A stretch of DNA of 64,000 nucleotides, taken from NCBI RefSeq assembly GCF_002726155.1, contig NZ_PBSH01000010.1, positions 1 to 64,000 on the forward strand. The letters are read 5' to 3'. Position 1 is the first letter of the stretch. Each line of letters starts with the position of its first letter. This DNA comes from Alcanivorax sp. (lineage in GTDB: Bacteria; Pseudomonadota; Gammaproteobacteria; Pseudomonadales; Alcanivoracaceae). This document shows positions 1 to 8,003 of the stretch, piece by piece. A model generated the notes under the pieces. It saw only the letters and a program-made list of their open reading frames with translations, did no database searches and was not told where the DNA came from. Made by a program: the position numbers and the translations under genes.

Positions 1-241
1 CACCGAAACCGTTCGCTGCCTGGAAGACAACATCGTAGGTTCCGCTGCCGAGGCCGACATGGCCATGATCTACGGCATCGGCTTCCCTCCCTTCCGTGGC
101 GGTCCGCTGCGTTACATCGACAGTGTTGGCGTTAAAGAATTCGTCGCGCTGTGTGACAAGTACGCGCACCTGGGTGGCATCTACGAAGCACCGCAGATGC
201 TCAAAGACATGGCCGCCAAGGGCGAGTCTTTCTTCGCCTAA
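1..241 (+). CDS. fadB: Fatty-acid oxidation complex alpha subunit, C-terminal end (partial)
   Basis: This is the last ~80 codons of a gene that begins before the window. The reading frame starts at base 2 and ends at the TAA at 239-241. The translated end contains [16 protein letters not shown] followed by a helical tail ending in KGESFFA, which is typical of the 3-hydroxyacyl-CoA dehydrogenase C-terminal domain of FadB. The family is a multifunctional enoyl-CoA hydratase/3-hydroxyacyl-CoA dehydrogenase of cytoplasmic beta-oxidation that forms an alpha2beta2 complex with FadA. The fadA start lies 28 bp downstream, so the two are almost certainly co-transcribed. Only the C-terminus is visible, so active-site residues cannot be checked. 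Confidence 0.9.
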   Translation, partial: TETVRCLEDNIVGSAAEADMAMIYGIGFPPFRGGPLRYIDSVGVKEFVALCDKYAHLGGIYEAPQMLKDMAAKGESFFA

Positions 242-1444
<1,203 letters not shown>

Positions 1445-1449
1445 TAAAC

Positions 1450-1471
1450 GCCTGATGCCCAAAGCCTGACG
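1450..1471 (+). repeat. Short dispersed repeat at the fadA 3' end
   Basis: The core CTGATGCCCAAAGCCTGA lies just after the fadA stop. A near-identical copy, one mismatch over 22 bp, lies on the opposite strand at about 58278-58299, and a partial copy is at 58164-58176. All three lie just outside gene ends. Confidence 0.55.
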
Positions 1472-1541
1472 CCGGATGCAATTCGGCGCTCAGGCCCGGC
1501 AACGCCTTTCCGGCCCGCCTCACAAGGGCAGGACTGGAAAC

Positions 1542-1577
1542 AAAAAACCCCGGCTTACCCGCCGGGGTTTTTCTTTT
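1542..1577 (+). terminator. Rho-independent terminator of fadBA
   Basis: The stem CCCCGGC / GCCGGGG has a TTACCC-type loop. It is preceded by an A run and followed by TTTTTCTTTTT. The A run lets it also stop transcription arriving from the opposite strand (the parDE operon). Confidence 0.92.
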
Positions 1578-1582
1578 TGGGC

Positions 1583-1867
1583 TTACAAATTTTCATCAAT
1601 GTCTTGGCGCCCAAGCACCCGCATGATTTCGACCACACTGCCATTGACTCGATAGTAAATACTATCCACTCCACAGACACTACGACGATAACCTTCCTGA
1701 ATATACTCAACCGAAGGGTAGAGACGAGGTGCTTGTGCGATACGCTCAAAACGCTGAATCAGAGCCTCAAAATACCGAACCGCCTGCTCTTCACCAAATA
1801 TCTCAACACCGCGCCAGTAAATTCGAGCCACATCCCTTTTGGCCGCATTACTGAGTTTATACGTCAT
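1583..1867 (-). CDS. parE: ParE/RelE-family toxin
   Basis: A 94-residue protein of the ParE/RelE toxin fold. It has an N-terminal helix pair (AAKRDVARIYWRGVEIFG), the conserved PRLYPSVEYIQEGYRRSV segment and a C-terminal strand VEIMRVLGRQD. ParE toxins inhibit gyrase and RelE relatives cleave mRNA; the sequence alone does not decide between them. The upstream antitoxin gene overlaps it by 11 bp, the usual antitoxin-first arrangement with translational coupling. The gene ends 6 bp from the fadBA terminator. Confidence 0.88.
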   Translation of the reverse strand: MTYKLSNAAKRDVARIYWRGVEIFGEEQAVRYFEALIQRFERIAQAPRLYPSVEYIQEGYRRSVCGVDSIYYRVNGSVVEIMRVLGRQDIDENL

Positions 1868-2123
1868 CCCTTCCCAATCCGTCCTGGATCTCTTTCAGCA
1901 GCTCATCAGAACTCTGCCTCGTAAAACCAGCCTGTTCCGCTTCGCGCAATTTGGCGCGAATTACCTGCACCTCACGAGCACCTTCCTGCTCGCGCAACTG
2001 GCGTTCGCGAATCAGCTCACGCACCACTTCACTCTCATTACCGTAGTGTCCGGTCTCGATCTGGATCTTGATCCAGCTATCCTGCTGCTCTGTCACAGTA
2101 ATGCTCTTCTTCACCATTGCCAT
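1857..2123 (-). CDS. parD: ParD-family ribbon-helix-helix antitoxin
   Basis: An 88-residue antitoxin counted from the ATG at 2123, which has GAGG 6 nt upstream; an in-frame GTG at 2135 is less likely. The N-terminus (KKSITVTEQQDSWIKIQI, then GNESEVVRELIRERQ) is a ribbon-helix-helix DNA-binding domain. The C-terminal half is charged and probably disordered, and would neutralise the toxin. It is expected to repress its own operon through the palindrome at 2146-2166. Confidence 0.88.
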   Translation of the reverse strand: MAMVKKSITVTEQQDSWIKIQIETGHYGNESEVVRELIRERQLREQEGAREVQVIRAKLREAEQAGFTRQSSDELLKEIQDGLGRDDV

Positions 2124-2145
2124 ACGAAACCTCACGCAGACGAAC

Positions 2146-2166
2146 TTATACTACCAGGTAGTATAA
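2146..2166 (-). promoter_or_regulatory. parDE operator/promoter palindrome
   Basis: A perfect 21-bp inverted repeat with arms TTATACTACC and GGTAGTATAA around a single A, ending 23 bp upstream of the parD start. The arm contains TATACT, a good -10 hexamer, so a bound ParD dimer would block RNA polymerase. Autorepression by ribbon-helix-helix antitoxins is the norm for this family. Confidence 0.8.
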
Positions 2167-2582
2167 AATCCGCACGCGGGCAGGAAAATGCCGCTCGTCT
2201 GCCTACCAATCCCAGGATAGTACGGCGTGTCGCCCGGTGCGGCTTGTTGATAGCCCGCTCAGGTCACCGTCGCCATACTGATCCATTGCCCCAGAATACT
2301 GAGCCTACGGGTAGCCAGGCATCAGCCAGCCACCACCTGATCGGTAGGAGACTTGCCAAGTTGTGGATGTCTTGTTGTTCGGTAACAAGCTCAAGAAGAT
2401 TGTGGAACAGCTCAACGCCTCGAACATTACGTCCTCATCGCCTTTTCAGGAGGCGGTCAAGGAAACGCAGACGAGCTAGGCACTCAACGAAGCAACGGGG
2501 CGGGAGATTCGGCCAGGCAGCGATACGGTGCAGACCTGAGCCCAGGCCTGAGGTGGCGGCCCTGGCGCCGCCACAGGCGGAC
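2167..2582. other. Intergenic region, no convincing gene
   Basis: About 415 bp between parDE and the channel gene. The only coding-looking stretch is a short plus-strand frame at about 2363-2479, starting GTGGATGTC and containing LLFGNKLKKIVEQLN, which stops at a TAG. It has no clear ribosome-binding site and I do not recognise it; it may be the remnant of a decayed gene. Confidence 0.35.
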
Positions 2583-3434
2583 TTATGAATCGGCCTTGTT
2601 CTGCTGGGCCGCTTCCAGTGCCACGATTTTTGCGTGCATGGTACGCATCAGGTCCAGCATTTCCTGGCGCTCATCGTGGGCAACCAGATTGTTGGCTTCC
2701 CGTTCGGCGCGCTGCTCGCTTTCGTGTACTTCCTGAGTCGCGCTCACAATGATGGCAATAAACAGGTTCAGCACCATAAAGCTGGAAATCAAAATGAAGG
2801 GCACAAAGAAGATCCAGGCCATGGGATAGACCTCCATCACAGGCCGGGCGATCCCCATGGACCAGCTTTCCAGGGTCATGATCTGGAACAGGCTATAAAT
2901 GCTCGCGCCCAGAGTGCCAAACCATTGTGGAAACGCCTCACCGAACAGCTCCGTGCCCATCACTGCAAAGATGTAGAACATCATCAGCAACAACGCCGCC
3001 GTCCAGCCAATGCCGGGCAATGCCTGCATCAGGGATTCCACCAACATACGCAGCCGCTTCACCGATGACAGCAGGCGCAGCACCCGCAGAATGCGCAGAC
3101 TTCGCAGGATGGCCAAAGGCCCGGAGGCTGGCGTCAGGGAAATGGCGACGATCAGGAAATCAAACACATTCCAGCCGGAGCGGAAAAAACGCGGGCCAAA
3201 AGCCACCAGCTTGAGCGCGATCTCCGCCGTAAACGCCACCAGAATCACCTGATTCACCAGGGTGAGCCACTGCCCTGCCCGCTCCTGGGCCACCGCGGAG
3301 GTTTCCACCCCGAGGATAATGGCGTTCAGGAGAATCAGCGCGGTAATGCTGTTCCCGAATAACGAGGACTCAAGCCAAACGGTCAGACGCTGGCGCCAGC
3401 CATAAGAGGGAACGGAAGAAGACGAGGCCTGCAT
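2583..3434 (-). CDS. Voltage-gated sodium channel, bacterial NavBac type
   Basis: A 283-residue, six-helix ion channel subunit that would work as a homotetramer in the inner membrane. The S4 voltage sensor is visible as RSLRILRVLRLLSSVKRLR (residues 111-129), with Arg every third position. The selectivity filter TLESWS (187-192) is the NavBac sodium signature. S6 is at about 205-232 (ILISSFMVLNLFIAIIV), followed by a charged helical C-terminal tail consistent with the family's coiled-coil assembly domain. Channels of this family are known from Bacillus, Arcobacter and Alcanivorax. It is a single gene, not in an obvious operon. Confidence 0.93.
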   Translation of the reverse strand: MQASSSSVPSYGWRQRLTVWLESSLFGNSITALILLNAIILGVETSAVAQERAGQWLTLVNQVILVAFTAEIALKLVAFGPRFFRSGWNVFDFLIVAISLTPASGPLAILRSLRILRVLRLLSSVKRLRMLVESLMQALPGIGWTAALLLMMFYIFAVMGTELFGEAFPQWFGTLGASIYSLFQIMTLESWSMGIARPVMEVYPMAWIFFVPFILISSFMVLNLFIAIIVSATQEVHESEQRAEREANNLVAHDERQEMLDLMRTMHAKIVALEAAQQNKADS

Positions 3435-3537
3435 GAAACATCACCCAACGAGATAAAAGCCGCGAGTATACCTGATCTGTCCATGGGTATTGATAGCGCA
3501 CGGTCGGGCAAGCGGGCCGGTTGATCGCTGCTCCAGC

Positions 3538-3579
3538 ACCCTTTGCGAGCGGGTTAACGCACGGGACAAGGCCCAGCTC
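3538..3579 (-). repeat. REP-like dispersed repeat, copy 1
   Basis: Read on the minus strand this is GAGCTGGGCCTTGTCCCGTG, continuing to a shared tail in AACCCG. It aligns with the copies at 4341-4386 (same orientation) and 7971-7996 (opposite orientation), but has lost the GGGGTCAGGTC part. Copies 1 and 2 flank the glutathione transferase gene. Confidence 0.55.
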
Positions 3580-3594
3580 CCCCCCGGGCATCAC

Positions 3595-4248
3595 TCAGGG
3601 ACGAGCAGGGAAAACCACCACCTCATCGCCCTCCTGCCATACCGGCAGCTTGATCATGGTTTGCAGAAAGAGAGGGTGTTCCAACCAGCCCTGTAACCAC
3701 CGCTGCAGATTCGGGTAAGGCAGCTGGCTAAATACATCGCGATCGACATGGGCGAATTGGCGGACAAACGGCATCACACCAATATCCGCGATGGTCGGGG
3801 CATCCCCAAACAAGTAAGCGCGGCTCTCCAGCAACGACTCCAGAACCTGAAGAAAGCCCTCTCCCCGTTGCCGATACTCGGTCTGAGTCATCTCGACATG
3901 GCGATCGGCGTACTTATAGCGGTCCAGCCAATACTTGAACTCATTATCATTTTGCTCAATCAGCGCATTGGCCTTCTCCAGGACCGTTGGGTCTAACAGC
4001 CCCTGCGGATCCTGCTGCTCCAGCGCCCACACCATGATGTCCCGGCTTTCTTCAATCACAGCACCATCAGCAAGCTGCAAAACCGGCACGGTGCCTTTAG
4101 GGCTTATCGCCAGCATCTGCGCAGGCTTGTTCTTCAATGTCACCTCACGCAGCTCAACCGGCAAACCCGCAAACAAAATGGCCAGGCGGGCGCGCATGGC
4201 ATAGGGACATCGACGGAAGGAATACAGACAATCAAGTGAGGCCGTCAT
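3595..4248 (-). CDS. Glutathione S-transferase family protein
   Basis: A 217-residue soluble protein with the two-domain GST layout. The thioredoxin-like N-domain starts with CLYSFRRCPYAMRAR and has the cis-Pro substrate-binding segment GTVPVLQLADG (about 53-63) and the ES pair in VIEESRDIM that binds the glutathione gamma-glutamyl group. The helical C-domain follows, with GDAPTIADIGVMPFVRQFA as its N-capping/Asp motif. The CPYAMR motif suggests a Cys-type (Grx2/omega/beta-like) enzyme rather than a Tyr/Ser type. The true substrate cannot be read from sequence. Confidence 0.88.
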   Translation of the reverse strand: MTASLDCLYSFRRCPYAMRARLAILFAGLPVELREVTLKNKPAQMLAISPKGTVPVLQLADGAVIEESRDIMVWALEQQDPQGLLDPTVLEKANALIEQNDNEFKYWLDRYKYADRHVEMTQTEYRQRGEGFLQVLESLLESRAYLFGDAPTIADIGVMPFVRQFAHVDRDVFSQLPYPNLQRWLQGWLEHPLFLQTMIKLPVWQEGDEVVVFPARP

Positions 4249-4340
4249 AGCGATAGTTCACAACTGGATCAGGGGTGTATTTGCGCAACGAGGAACCGAT
4301 ATTTTTGCTCACCATCGGCTAAATGATAGATTTTCTGGCC

Positions 4341-4386
4341 CCTTTGGTAACGGGTTGACGCACGGGGCAAGACCTGACCCCAGCTT
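4341..4386 (-). repeat. REP-like dispersed repeat, copy 2 (left bracket of the RT island)
   Basis: On the minus strand it reads GGGGTCAGGTCTTGCCCCGT followed by GCGTCAACCCG. It can fold as a short hairpin (GGGG...CCCC). The inverted copy at 7971-7996 shares the GGGGTxAGxTCTTGCCCCGTG core, so the two bracket the double reverse-transcriptase locus. Confidence 0.65.
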
Positions 4387-4399
4387 CCCATGGGTTTCC

Positions 4400-4647
4400 C
4401 GGACTGCCAATTGATGGGTGTCCTGTTGTGTCGTCCAGTTGTACCGGGGAGAGAGGAGGGGTAACCAGCCCTCAACGTCATGTGTGTGGCTTACGCCTAC
4501 TTAGCCGGGATCAGTCGATTGCGGCCGACCATCGTTCTAGCCAAGTAAAGGTACAGTCTGAGTGAGATGCGACCGCATAAGCAGCTACAACTTTTCAGGG
4601 TATGTACAAAGTAATCTTGGAACTGGCACCCAAGTCAATCATAATGA
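4400..4647 (-). ncRNA. Candidate DRT3 non-coding RNA with an ACACACA run
   Basis: A gene-free stretch directly downstream of drt3b on the same strand. The minus strand reads GCCACACACATGACG, with the run at 4490-4481, immediately after a small hairpin GGCT...AGCC (about 4505-4487). Further stems can be drawn on both sides. A weak TTGACT at 4638-4633 could serve as a -35 box. DRT3 systems are known to include a structured RNA, and as I recall the Drt3a template is an AC repeat. The assignment and the RNA boundaries are inferences; no covariance model was run. Confidence 0.4.
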
Positions 4648-6648
4648 TTAATACGCTGGTTTCAACTCACTTCGCTCCAGCAATTTTATTAAGTTGACAT
4701 CTTCCCATTTCACGAACCAATAAGACGACCTGAGCTGCCGCTTACATTCCTCCAAACTCTGCTCAGAAACATCTATATCCTTATTGAATAAAGGCACATA
4801 AATCTTAATCAGCTCATCCGCCAGGTCGTCATCAATATAGGGGCATGACAAGAGATCATATAGAAGGTGTATATTCTCTGAATAAGAAAGAATACCACCG
4901 AGGAGGTTATTCAACTCCCCCCTCCCCAAAGAGCCCCACCCCTCAGGAACCAGCTTATCCCTAATAACTTCCGAGACCCACTGCCTCAATGTTTCGTAGC
5001 CTGATTTATCCTTTATATAAAAAACAAGAGAAATCAAAGAAAAGTAACTGTTATTCCTTTTTATTGAGTGCGTCAAGGACTCTTCTTTAAATGAGAAGCA
5101 GGGGTCAAAGGCGTGCGTAGCCATGGAAAGATTAATTCTTTCCAGAAAAACGAACCCATCTGAGTCGTGAATAGGTAGAGGACTAACTCGCATATCTTTA
5201 ACTTTCTCAACTACATACAGCCTCCAGTCAGGCAAGAAACCAATCATGCAATTAGCTATGTTATGATCAACAATAAGCAAAGACTTAGAAAGTTTGGATG
5301 AGGATGCAACGGACGGCGAGACTGACATCATAAAAAATATGACATCGAAGATAGCATAAATAGCATTCTTTGATGAGTTAAAAGAAACCTCTCCTCCCTC
5401 CATATACCTCCCCGAAATAGAGGAAGCTATCGAGGACAGGGAAGAAATAATATACCCAGAGATGAGACTATAATTTCCACCATGATCAGCACAAACGACT
5501 TTCAGTCTATCAATGATATTCTTCGAAAATCTCTTTGGTCTTTTTATGTATCGGAGTTCACCGATATTTTCCTTAGAGAAAATTTCACCACTTACGAAAC
5601 CTAGAATATCTTTACATTTTGTGACTGCATTAGATATATCTGTAGAAAAAGGCCTCGAATAACACTTACTTTTATCCCTATTTAAGAAAAGACCATATAT
5701 TGAGAGTTCAGAGGAAACAACTGTAAGAACCGCCTCAGAAACTTCCTTTCCACGAGAAAAAACAAAATAGTCATCAACATAACGACGAACAACATAATCC
5801 TCATTATATTTATAACCAAACTTACTAACCACCCTCTCCCTGACTTTCTCATCAACATCCTGCAATATTATTTCAGCAAAAATACGGCTTACCTCTGGCC
5901 CAATCGGAATTGACTTGGTCTCTCGATCATTTGAATTCCTAATACATTTATCAAATTCATCAACAAAACTTTTTCCACCGGTAAAACGGGTTTTCGAAGA
6001 CATGTATTTTTTCGTAAACTCTTTTCCCTCTACAGCCCATGCCAGACTATGAGTATAAATACTAGAAAAGCAGTGAGAAACATCAATAATATTCAATTCA
6101 GAGTATAACTCCTCAAATCTTATATACTCTTCACTTTCAAAAAAAGAATGCGGGCGACTATACCCTCGATATGAAAAGTATGAAGACGCGTATTTAAGCT
6201 TTAGCTCTTCTTCAACAGTATCGATTCCCGTTTCCTTTATAGGCTTCTGCTTATAACTTTTACCTTCAAAGAACGAGCTTCCAATTTTATTTGGCGATCT
6301 AATAGAAAATTCACTTCTTGAACACGAACCTACAATCTCATGTGAATATTTCTCATAAAAATCGCAAACCATCAGCTGAGAGGAAGGATGTAGAAGGCTA
6401 AGTGTTCTCAACTCCTTATCGTTTTTGAAAATTTTATACTTATATGGCTTGAACGAGTTATTTTTATTCCTAACCAGATAATCCGTCATCGCCTTCAACG
6501 GAGGAGGAAGCGCAGCCCCTTTTCTTAGATTCAAATAAAATCCGTCATTTGAAAAAGCAATCGGAGTATCGCCTGGCGCAGTATCAGTCAAGACAGGCCT
6601 TAAATTGTCTTTCTTATCAAGATTAACGAAGCCTTTTTTTATCGCCAT
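4648..6648 (-). CDS. drt3b: Defence-associated reverse transcriptase Drt3b-like (UG8 type)
   Basis: A 666-residue protein with a reverse-transcriptase core and long extensions at both ends. RT motif A is the divergent DVSHCF (189-194), motif B is SIPIGPEVSRIFAEI (246-260), and the catalytic motif C is RRYVDDYFVF (288-297) with both Asp present. About 370 residues of C-terminal helical sequence follow and match nothing else I recognise. The N-terminus (RPVLTDTAPGDTPIAFSNDG) resembles AbiA/UG8-type RTs. The start overlaps the drt3a stop by 10 bp. Codon use is AT-rich, unlike the GC-rich surroundings, which suggests horizontal acquisition. In known DRT3 systems both RTs are needed for phage defence. 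The Drt3b label rests on length, gene order and motifs. Confidence 0.75.
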   Translation of the reverse strand: MAIKKGFVNLDKKDNLRPVLTDTAPGDTPIAFSNDGFYLNLRKGAALPPPLKAMTDYLVRNKNNSFKPYKYKIFKNDKELRTLSLLHPSSQLMVCDFYEKYSHEIVGSCSRSEFSIRSPNKIGSSFFEGKSYKQKPIKETGIDTVEEELKLKYASSYFSYRGYSRPHSFFESEEYIRFEELYSELNIIDVSHCFSSIYTHSLAWAVEGKEFTKKYMSSKTRFTGGKSFVDEFDKCIRNSNDRETKSIPIGPEVSRIFAEIILQDVDEKVRERVVSKFGYKYNEDYVVRRYVDDYFVFSRGKEVSEAVLTVVSSELSIYGLFLNRDKSKCYSRPFSTDISNAVTKCKDILGFVSGEIFSKENIGELRYIKRPKRFSKNIIDRLKVVCADHGGNYSLISGYIISSLSSIASSISGRYMEGGEVSFNSSKNAIYAIFDVIFFMMSVSPSVASSSKLSKSLLIVDHNIANCMIGFLPDWRLYVVEKVKDMRVSPLPIHDSDGFVFLERINLSMATHAFDPCFSFKEESLTHSIKRNNSYFSLISLVFYIKDKSGYETLRQWVSEVIRDKLVPEGWGSLGRGELNNLLGGILSYSENIHLLYDLLSCPYIDDDLADELIKIYVPLFNKDIDVSEQSLEECKRQLRSSYWFVKWEDVNLIKLLERSELKPAY

Positions 6649-7832
6649 ATCTTTGTGATCTCCACTGCACGATTTGGACTAAAGCGAGAAAATCGTCGCT
6701 CCTGAAATCCTTTTTTAAACGAGTAATAAAGAACCATGCTTACTTGTTTATTATTCATTGAAAAGCGAGCCTTTTCGCCATTCAAATCTGAATGTAAAAG
6801 GGTGTTTTTCAGAAACCTGTCCAAGAAAATCAAATCATCCATAGAAGTGAGAAGTGAATTATCATAATAGATCCCCGACAACCGATATTGGGAAGCACCC
6901 TTGTCAATCAACCGTCGATTCGTCGCAAGAAATCTAATCCTGTCAACAAGCAATCCGTAATCCTTATTACCCACATAGGATAAAAAGGACTTGTATATTT
7001 TAGTCTCCATTCTCTTTTTTCTTTTTTGCGAAAGCGACAGCGACACTTTTTTCACTTTCGAATTAATCAAAATATTAAAACCGTAACCAAGATAATCGAA
7101 TGAAGCATCAATATTATCTTTAGGACTTAACGGCATGAAAAATGTTTTATTTTGATTTATCATTAGCCCATTAGGAAGTCGAGATTTAATAGCCTTAATA
7201 GCATCCTTTCTACTTGGATAATCAGGAAATATAAGGACAAGATCATCAACATATCGTTTACAATATAGCAGCCCTTCAATACTATTTAGAGAATCATCAA
7301 ATTCTTTTAGATACAATTCAGACAAAGGGTTGCTAACCTCCAACCCCTGGGGCAACCCTTCCCCACCCAAACTCGAATACGAATGAAGCACGGACTGCAC
7401 TAAAGAAGCAGTATGCAAATCTACCTTATTATCATTAACCACCTTCATACATGATTCATGACTAACGGAATCAAAATATTTTTTTAAATCAATTTTCAAA
7501 AACGAAACCGGCTTATCTGTTTGAAGGTAAGAACATAGTGCGGCCACACAATCATTTTTATTTGGATAGACAATCCGCCCCTGCTCTCTAATTGCAAGAG
7601 ACATCGCCCTCATAACAACTCTGCTAGAGTAGTTATCAGTGGTGCAAAAGCCTTTTCTCCCTGGTATTTCCGACAAGCCCCAAGAAACCAGATCCGGGTC
7701 CAGTATTTCGGACTCCACTGCTTCTAAAAACTCATCTTTTTTCTCTGAATCCTGCAGGTCTTGATACTTAACAAAGTCTTTTCCTTTCAGGTTTCTTGAA
7801 AGAGATTTAGCGCTATAATATTTTTTCCTCAT
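6639..7832 (-). CDS. drt3a: Defence-associated reverse transcriptase Drt3a-like (UG3 type)
   Basis: A 397-residue RT counted from the ATG at 7832 (MRKKYYSAKS), with CGGAATTGAA upstream. A longer frame to 7907 has no ribosome-binding site and adds non-RT sequence. Motif A is KIDLKKYFDSV (113-123), motif B is GLPQGLEVSNPLSEL (159-173), and motif C is YCKRYVDDLVLIF (190-202). Motif D/E-like sequence follows (NQNKTFFMP, FDYLGYGF). No maturase X domain, HNH or integrase is present. It is the first gene of a two-gene AT-rich operon with drt3b. The pair, short RT then long RT with overlapping ends, matches the two-polymerase DRT type 3 anti-phage system. Confidence 0.8.
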   Translation of the reverse strand: MRKKYYSAKSLSRNLKGKDFVKYQDLQDSEKKDEFLEAVESEILDPDLVSWGLSEIPGRKGFCTTDNYSSRVVMRAMSLAIREQGRIVYPNKNDCVAALCSYLQTDKPVSFLKIDLKKYFDSVSHESCMKVVNDNKVDLHTASLVQSVLHSYSSLGGEGLPQGLEVSNPLSELYLKEFDDSLNSIEGLLYCKRYVDDLVLIFPDYPSRKDAIKAIKSRLPNGLMINQNKTFFMPLSPKDNIDASFDYLGYGFNILINSKVKKVSLSLSQKRKKRMETKIYKSFLSYVGNKDYGLLVDRIRFLATNRRLIDKGASQYRLSGIYYDNSLLTSMDDLIFLDRFLKNTLLHSDLNGEKARFSMNNKQVSMVLYYSFKKGFQERRFSRFSPNRAVEITKIWR

Positions 7833-7867
7833 TTCAATTCCGCAATGCTGATTTGAACCCCTGTTCC

Positions 7868-7884
7868 GTGCAAATATATTGCAC
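7868..7884 (-). promoter_or_regulatory. Palindrome upstream of drt3a, possible promoter/operator
   Basis: A perfect inverted repeat GTGCAA-ATATA-TTGCAC, 36 bp upstream of the drt3a start. On the minus strand its centre gives TATATT, a plausible -10, with TTGGTT about 15 bp further upstream. It lies where GC-rich sequence gives way to the AT-rich RT genes. Confidence 0.4.
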
Positions 7885-7970
7885 TCCCCCACAAACCAAT
7901 TCCCCACTCCCCGTCAACAACAACTGCTGCCGGACCCTGACCATCCCCCCCACATACAGCAACCGAAACA

Positions 7971-7996
7971 TTGGGGTAAGATCTTGCCCCGTGCGC
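7971..7996 (+). repeat. REP-like dispersed repeat, copy 3 (right bracket of the RT island)
   Basis: The plus strand reads TTGGGGTAAGATCTTGCCCC then GTGCG, matching copy 2 (4341-4386) in inverted orientation. It lies just outside the stop of the DUF2726 gene at 8004. Confidence 0.65.
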
Positions 7997-8003
7997 CTAA
8001 GAC

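Noticed and set aside
4269..4481. 70-codon minus-strand frame downstream of drt3b
   Set aside because: It translates the REP-like repeat and the candidate RNA region, with no ribosome-binding site or protein-like composition.
4648..7832. Group II intron, retron or diversity-generating element as the identity of the reverse transcriptases
   Set aside because: There is no maturase or HNH domain, no intron domain V-like hairpin, no retron msr/msd with a VTG-type RT, and no template/variable repeat pair. Two different RT genes overlap instead.
7848..7865. Minus-strand GGGGTTCAAATC resembling a tRNA T-loop upstream of drt3a
   Set aside because: The required T-stem partner and the rest of a tRNA cloverleaf are absent, so it is not a tRNA remnant or attachment site that I can support.
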